Of a DNA stretch of 64,000 nucleotides, positions 58,249 through 64,000 are shown piece after piece. Under the pieces are notes generated by a model. The model ran no database searches and was not told the DNA's origin. It saw nothing but the letters and a program-made list of their open reading frames with translations. This stretch comes from Synchiropus splendidus (lineage: Eukaryota > Chordata > Actinopteri > Syngnathiformes > Callionymidae): the NCBI RefSeq assembly GCF_027744825.2, contig NC_071342.1:23280001-23344000 (forward strand). The letters are read 5' to 3'. The first letter of the stretch is position 1, and each line of letters opens with the position of its first letter. Position numbers and translations under genes: made by a program.

Positions 58249-60174
58249 AGAGAGCTTGCAGCTCTCACAGAAATGTACCGTCTAAATCTGAAACATGAGC
58301 GTCTACTAGAACACGACAGAGTGCGAGCATTGTCGGGTTGAAAAGGTGAGAACTGAACTGGAGTCATTTGAACACACAACACTGGAGCTGGATAACAAAT
58401 GGTCAGTTCTTGTTTATCTGCCCTGGACACGTGACCTTTGGCCACAAGCGTCGACATGTTGACCTGTAGCACCAGATCCATGCTTCTCCTCACCTTGCCA
58501 ATGAGCTTCCCCCTCTTGTTCATGCAGATGTAGAGGCCCGTCTCTGCTCCCTTGATGCGCACGCGACTTCCGAACGTGTCGGTTTCTACGATGAGTTTAG
58601 CTACAGAAAGAGAAAAGAGCCTGTGGTCAGGACATGGATGCATCGCCAGCAAGAATACACACACTCAGACACATATCTATATATAACATAAAGAAACACT
58701 GAGCATGTGTTAATGTCCAGCTTCTGTCTCTGAGACCTATGAGTGGATCGCTCATGGTAGACAAAAGTGGGGGAGCCGGTGACTTAAACCAACTTTTCTC
58801 ATGAGCAGCATCTCTGGAGGATCTCAACCAACCCATCATGCTGCTTCTCATGCAGTGGCTCATCAGATCCTCAGGCAGTGACCCCGAGAGTTCACCGTAA
58901 TCTCAGTGAAAATAACAGGATCAGCTTACTCGTTTTTTTTTTTTTTTTTTAACTATATCAACTATATCTATTTTTTATTTTAACTATATAAAAAAAAACA
59001 CTAGATTTAAACTAAACACAAGGGAAAATAAGATTTAAAATATACAGAAAATTACATAATAAGTGACATCAGAACTCAAAATGAATAGTTAATAAAAAAG
59101 GGACACAAAATACAGAAATTAAAGAAAGAATATGAGACTGCTATTGACTAGACTCGACAGATCTTACAAATATCTACTGTTTTTATTTAAGAACAGAGAA
59201 GCTGTGATTGCTGATGTAGTGCAAGGGCAAGCGCCGCGGTGCGTCTGAGCCTCGCATGACGCAGCAGCGGGCCTTAAAGAGCCGGACAGATCCACAGCGG
59301 AGCTTCAACAAGCTCACGGGAAAACAACCAAAGCTGATCCATATTGCCGGTGAGAGTAAATAAAAGTTAAAAAAAATGTAGCCGTCAGTTTATTAGAAAA
59401 CGCGGCGACTCAGAAATACATGCGAATAAACCAAACTGGAATTATTTTACCAATGAAAACTCACTTTTTTGTGCGCACTATGATACTGTTTTGGCAGATC
59501 GTGGAAGGTTCCCACCTGACAGAGCGGAGGAACTCACCGTGCACGTCGCCGTCGTCGGCCATGGCGTTGATCTTCTTGCTGGGCAGAACCTGGACGTGCT
59601 TGCCGCTGGTTCGGCTGTAGAGCTGGTAGATCCGGATCAGCCTGCGACTCACACGGTCCGTCACTTTGCTCTGCTGGCTTACATGCTGCGTGAAATTAGG
59701 CGGGGACTGATTGGTTACCTGTCAGAAATTAGATGGCGTCACAGTCAGCACGTGCACATTTTCAGCGCCCTTTAACACACGAGTCTTAACGTTACACTAG
59801 GGGAAAAAAAGTTGAGTCTCTTTTTGATTTGCTCGTGTGAAGTTCCCCAAAATTATTATTCGCTGTGACGGAATGACTGAGACCCACCGCACGCACACAC
59901 ACACACAGCAGTTTTCGCCGGTGCCAGCGGCCGATCTGTCGAGCAGCGGGCGACGCATCCCATAATAATCCAGCCTCCCTCCATACTGCCCCAGAATATG
60001 CGCCCACTAAAGACGGAGAGAGGGTCTCACCTGAGCGTAGTAGCAGAACGCGCACAGGTGGAGGAGCCTGGAAGCACAAGAACACAGGGGTCAGAGGAGT
60101 CTGAGGAGTCGCAGTCGAGAGGGTCAGTGCCCGGGAGGCTTGACTCACAGATAGCTGGTTGGGATGGATCTCAT
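57641..60174 (-). CDS. fgf8: Fibroblast growth factor 8
   Basis: Secreted FGF that signals through FGFR c-isoforms; organiser of the midbrain-hindbrain boundary, limb/fin and somite clock. The exons are 60149-60174, 60031-60067, 59538-59718, 58494-58600 and 57641-57922, giving 210 residues. The signal peptide is [20 protein letters not shown]. The FGF8b-type N-terminus SPPNFTQHV is followed by [39 protein letters not shown] and [20 protein letters not shown]. The core ends [40 protein letters not shown] and [20 protein letters not shown]. The basic tail is [12 protein letters not shown]. The residues strongly favour FGF8 over FGF17/18. I cannot decide between teleost fgf8a and fgf8b. Linkage to fbxw4 agrees with the conserved vertebrate arrangement. 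Confidence 0.96.
58190..58246. repeat. (TG)n microsatellite in the last fgf8 intron
   Basis: A pure dinucleotide run of about 57 bp, (CA)n in the fgf8 transcript. It is roughly midway between the donor at 58493 and the acceptor at 57923. Confidence 0.95.
58925..59165. repeat. AT-rich low-complexity tract in fgf8 intron 3
   Basis: A poly(T) run (58931-58951) followed by ACTATAT-type repeats and A-rich DNA. I see no gene signal. Confidence 0.7.
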
Positions 60175-60900
60175 GGTGGATGCGGGTGGATGCGCTGCTC
60201 CTGTGAGATGGTGGGGTCCGGGAGTCAAGTGAGGTGGACTCCGGTCCGGACCGCCGCCTCTTCGTCACTCGCGCAAGTTAGTAGTGACAGAGAAAAAATC
60301 CTCCAGAGTTTTAATCCGTGTGTCCCCCAGGTGTGCGTGTGTGTGTGTGTGTCGATGTGCTGCTGCTGCTGCTCTGCGCTCATCACACACACTCTCACAC
60401 ACACACCGCTGTCAAGCCTCTCACCCTGACGCACACACACCCCCGGTTAAAATGGGAGGCTGATCTGGGAAGAACAAGCCCCCTTTTCTGCAGAACAAAA
60501 GCAAGACCCCCACCCCCCCATCATTCTCTCTCTCTCTCTCCCTCCCTCCCTCTCTCTCTCACACACACACACGCTCCCTCACTCACACACGCGCACACGC
60601 CCGCGCTTGCACTCTCGCAGTTTGAGCAGAACCGCGTACAAGCCGGGTTCGGTCCAGTGGTGAGGATGGTGAGGCAGATGAAGATGGTGCGGAGCTGGAC
60701 TGACCAGCTTTGTGTATTGTCAGAAGTGTGAGACATTAAAAGGATTACAAACGATTAGTGTATTTACGCCCCCCCACCACCCTCCACCCCACTCGTGCAG
60801 CTATTTATCCGAGAAAATCAAACAGCAGATGAAACAGACGTCAACAGGATCAATGACAAGTTGACGCGAGACCGCGCCCATCATCATTATTGATCATCTG
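60175..60900 (-). promoter_or_regulatory. fgf8: fgf8 5' region
   Basis: Upstream of the fgf8 start codon. It contains (GT)n at 60334-60351 and CT/CA simple sequence at 60520-60600. I cannot locate the transcription start. Confidence 0.3.
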
Positions 60901-61169
60901 TTAATGAATGCGATTGGTTTCGCAGAAACTAAAAACAAAATGAGGCCCAAATGAGTCGTCGCTGCTGACGTCAAAACGTCACATTTAAACACGCCGCTTT
61001 TAGCGCGCAACTCAAACAAAACTTTCTCCGTTCACAGACACCAGGAGGCGCTCCAGAGCGGATCCGTGGTTTCACGCGACTTAGTCGCCCTCAATCACTG
61101 ACTTCAGATGATGTGAGCATGCGACAGATGTGTGTCTAGTGTACATGCATGCGTGTACATGTTAGTGTG

Positions 61170-61440
61170 TGGTACTTGCCACTCGGGCCAGAGTGACGGG
61201 CCTAGCTGCCCTCCCCTTAACCCCAGGAGCCCGGCATCCATCAGTGGCCCTGCAGGGGGCACACTCCTACCCCCACCTCTGCCACGGCTCTCCTCTGGCC
61301 ATCTCCGAACCTTCTCCCTGGTGTGGTGTTACTTTTTTTCTCTCCAGATATCTGTTCAATGAAACCACTGAAGGCCCAATGGGTTTGGGTCAGAACCACA
61401 TTAGACTCCCATGGGGCTGCTGACCGGAACCCTCATGAAA
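61170..61440. promoter_or_regulatory. Candidate upstream fgf8 segment
   Basis: GGGCCTAGCTGCCCTCCCCT, TCAATGAAACCACTGAAGGC and AAAACTAATCTGTTTAC (TAATC and GTTTAC, homeodomain- and forkhead-like) lie in a non-repetitive stretch. Support is compositional only. Confidence 0.22.
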
Positions 61441-62270
61441 AAACTAATCTGTTTACTTAAAATTCCATTGACACGACTTGATCCACTTCACCACTTATTC
61501 TGGAGTCCGTAAGTCCGTTTTGCATGCATGAGGGTTCCGTGCACGTGAGCCGTGCATGTGTCTTTGTGTGTGTGTGTGTGTGTGTGTTTGTGGGAAGAAT
61601 TTTTACAGCGCTCAGTTTCTTTTGGAATCCCATGTTGACGTCCTGCTAATGCTGTTTCAATGTGTGGCTGCTATCAAGCTAGTGTTGGGGAGGGGGGTGA
61701 GGACCACCATGGGGACACCCTGAGACTTGGCCTCAAATGGACACAGGCATTTGACAGGCGCACAGATACACATGGTGATGTCGCAGGGTCGTGTCGAGGC
61801 ACAGATGAGTCTCACATTTGGCTTCAACAACGCAGTGTAGCACGGCAGTGTTTCACTTGTCTCCATCGTCTCCTCACTGTCCTGGTTGTGGCCTTCTTCC
61901 TGCCTCACCAGTCAGCTCTAATTCTCTGCAGCACTGAAGGTCTGCTGTACATGCTGAACCTTCTCAAGAATGGTGGGGTGAGCAGATCATTCCATTGTTG
62001 AGATGAGGCTCCAGCTCCACTGGCAAGTCAACACTTTCCGTCAACTTGTCAGGAATCTCTGGAACAACCTCAATATGGACGGTACACAAAGGTCTGCCGA
62101 GTCGTTCTGACTGTATCAAGTGTCAACCCCTCAGTCGAGGTGGGAGCTCGTGGACACACCTGTGTGAGTCCAATCAATTCTCTGCACAGAGGAGAAAAGA
62201 TCGACTTCCATCTGCTCAGCACCTGCATGTGACGTCTGTTGCTCACCACATCTACGTGTATGTAGATGGA

Positions 62271-62305
62271 TAGATACTTTATTAATCTCTGAAGAGAAAT
62301 TCCCT
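62271..62305 (+). repeat. LINE 3'-end-like fragment
   Basis: ATACTTTATTAATCTCTGAA followed by GAGAAATTCCC resembles the fish LINE tail at 31000-31060 and is followed directly by the (TCTA)n array, a common arrangement. Confidence 0.5.
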
Positions 62306-62315
62306 CTTTTTTTAG

Positions 62316-62316
<1 letters not shown>

Positions 62317-62395
<79 letters not shown>

Positions 62396-62400
62396 GTCTG

Positions 62401-62461
<61 letters not shown>
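62317..62461. repeat. (TCTA)n microsatellite
   Basis: About 36 tetranucleotide units with one TCTGTCTG interruption near 62395-62402. Confidence 0.97.
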
Positions 62462-62879
62462 GACCATTAAAAGAAACAAGCAGTCATGAAGATGTACGCA
62501 GAGATGGTGGATGAATGAATGTCTTTGAATTGTACAGATTCTGCAGAGACCACTCTTATTTGTGAGGTGACAGTAAACCTGCTAGCATCTTCACTTTCCC
62601 TCCACCCAGAAATGAGCGGTGACATTACAGACCATACAGGCTGCAGTCTTCACATTCCTTCCAGGACGACCACCAAATGGCCTGAGTGGAGATGCAGACA
62701 CCCACGCGCGCACACACACACAAGAGAGGAGGAGGAGGAGGTGGAGAGAGTGTCCTCCACTCGCTCCAGAATGGAGCATCTAGTATGTTTTAATTTAATG
62801 ACTCCAGCATGTTGGGTTTAACTCGCCTTCACTGGAGATGTTCCAGCAGCACTGAGAGGACAAAGAGGGACTGTCAATC

Positions 62880-63060
62880 ACATCTGCGCTCCGCCCCGAC
62901 ACTAGCGTCACTCCAGGTGGCAACAGAGGCAGTCGCTTATATATCTGCGAGGAGCTGATAACCTTTGACCCCGCGGAGAAGCCAGCTCACTTGCCAAACA
63001 ATCTCAGGTCTTCGGCTCCCATATTCCACCCTAACGCCACCCGATGTTTCTGCTAAACGC
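62880..63060. promoter_or_regulatory. Candidate upstream fgf8 segment with a DR1-like site
   Basis: GACTGTCAATCACATCTG is followed about 60 bp later by GAGCTGATAACCTTTGACCC. The reverse of 62959-62970, GGTCAAAGGTTA, is identical to 47858-47869 in fbxw4 intron 5. Both are DR1-type nuclear-receptor words. Confidence 0.35.
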
Positions 63061-63486
63061 TGAAGTGTCTGTGGTGAGCACGGATGTTCTGCGCCTCTGG
63101 CTCCGCAGACAATCGGACCAAAGGTTCCTGCGTGGAGGGCTCTGATGGTCAGACTTTCTAATTTGAACCTGACACGCTGGTTGGTTGTTATCAGCCGCCT
63201 GAAATAGCGACGCGTCTGACCTCGCTGACCTGACAGCTTCTTCTGATGACAGTTTAATGTGCCGATGCTGAGTCAATTGATCGTCACTCACATTGCTTTG
63301 CGTGTCTGTCTTGAGAAAAAACAACTGTTAATGCTGCAGCGAAAACCAATAAACCTCACATCAAGACTGGGGCTTCCCTCCGCCATGCAGTGACTCGTCC
63401 ATGTGACCACGGTTCTCCACGGCAAAGACATGGTTCAACTTTCAGGTGAGAAATAACCCCACCGAACTGCAGTGTGTGTGTCTTGA

Positions 63487-63689
63487 CTATCCTTGTGAGG
63501 ACCATATAACATTTGGATGGACCCCACGAGGTTCGGCCTCAATTTCAGGATGTAGACTTCAAAATAACTGGGTTTCAGTTTGGTTCTGGTTCAGGTGAGC
63601 CATATGTTTTGGGTGGTTGGGTTTAGGGGGGGGTGGCTGGGGAAAGGGTTGTGCCCATGAGAAACCTCACAATGTCCCCACAAGGATAG
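63487..63689. repeat. Foldback-type MITE with 16-bp inverted ends
   Basis: Left end CTATCCTTGTGAGGAC (63487-63502) and right end GTCCCCACAAGGATAG (63674-63689) are inverted copies with one mismatch. The interior carries GGTGGCTGGGGAAAGGG. Partial copies lie at 7165-7253 and 1043-1490. It is non-coding. Confidence 0.65.
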
Positions 63690-63779
63690 AGATCCTAACA
63701 CGTGTGAGTGTGTAGACATGTATATCTTTGTGTTTATGTGTGTGTTGGGGGTGGGACCACTTGATACATCTGATGTGAC

Positions 63780-63960
63780 ACAAGTTAGCTCTGTGACAGG
63801 AGCTGTCAGTGCAGCAGCAGGGGGGTCCTTATCAATCACCCCCCCAGCTGCCAATCAAACCCCCTCCCCATGGCAACCTGTGTCCACTTATCTCTGCAGT
63901 GGCAAGGCATCTGCCGGTGACCAGCGTGACGCGCTCTCTCAGCCTCGCTCCAGAGCCTGA
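63780..63960. promoter_or_regulatory. Candidate upstream fgf8 segment with MEIS- and PBX-like sites
   Basis: TGACAGGAGCTGTCA at 63794-63808 is a perfect inverted repeat of TGACAG-type (MEIS/TGIF) half sites. ATCAATCA at 63831-63838 is a PBX/HOX-type word. CCAATCAAACC follows at about 63852. Confidence 0.35.
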
Positions 63961-64000
63961 GCTGAACTTGTGCAGGTGCTCTCGGTCTGCGTGGAGAGCA

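Larger units (their letters stand above)
60901..64000. other. Gene desert upstream of fgf8
   Basis: No exon or RNA gene was recognised. It contains (TG)n at 61564-61589, the (TCTA)n array, the foldback MITE and three candidate regulatory segments listed separately. Confidence 0.5.

Noticed and set aside
57641..60174. Assignment to FGF17 or FGF18
   Set aside because: The N-terminal SPPNFTQHV, the [20 protein letters not shown] core, the fbxw4 linkage and the tandem acceptor all fit FGF8.
62317..62461. Regular repeat array that could suggest a CRISPR
   Set aside because: It is an uninterrupted tetranucleotide microsatellite with no spacers, in a vertebrate genome.

Overview
The window is nuclear DNA from a compact teleost fish genome. 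Every gene in it is a spliced vertebrate gene with short GT-AG introns. Ten recognisable protein-coding genes fit in 64 kb, and the intervening DNA carries long (CA/TG)n and (TCTA)n microsatellites and small DNA-transposon relics. I read the exons directly from both strands, and the reading phase closes across every junction I list except one flagged in ctu2. I cannot name the species. The compactness would suit a pufferfish-like or similarly small genome, but that is inference.

Layout, left to right: the 3' half of hnrnpll (+, 728-2914); an unrecognised 163-codon minus-strand ORF (4077-4568); cdk1 (+, 4761-6461); ctu2 (-, 6757-11279), tail-to-tail with cdk1 and head-to-head with rnf166 (+, 12286-14644); cyp17a1 (-, 16991-20040); borcs7 (+, 21401-22510); nt5c2 (-, 23845-28706); wbp1l (-, 30088-33015); a gene desert; fbxw4 (-, 36401-51882), with introns up to about 8 kb; a second desert; fgf8 (-, 57641-60174); and a third desert to the end of the window.

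The left two thirds is housekeeping and endocrine sequence: splicing factor, mitotic kinase, tRNA thiolation, ubiquitin ligase, steroid 17-hydroxylase, lysosome-positioning subunit, IMP/GMP nucleotidase and a WW-binding membrane protein. The right third, from about 33 kb, has a different texture. Long non-coding stretches surround and interrupt fbxw4, as expected of the fgf8 genomic regulatory block, in which fbxw4 is known to host distal fgf8 enhancers. I mark about ten candidate regulatory segments there. They include a cluster of three OTX/PITX-type TAATCC sites, an octamer site, an RBPJ-like site, PBX- and MEIS-like sites and several AGGTCA-A-AGGTCA (DR1) nuclear-receptor repeats. None has been tested by alignment.

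Other points: CA-repeats directly behind several 5' splice sites, in a window that also encodes the CA-repeat-binding factor hnrnpll; a 443-bp solo LTR-like element in an nt5c2 intron with TG...CA ends and a 6-bp target duplication; a hAT-like element apparently inserted inside another repeat within hnrnpll; a family of internally deleted hAT-like copies in ctu2, cyp17a1 and fbxw4; a probable GC-AG intron in nt5c2; and preservation in fgf8 of the 33-nt tandem acceptor that separates the FGF8a and FGF8b isoforms. I found no clearly novel gene system. The strongest candidates for undescribed biology are the regulatory segments and the unidentified ORF next to cdk1.
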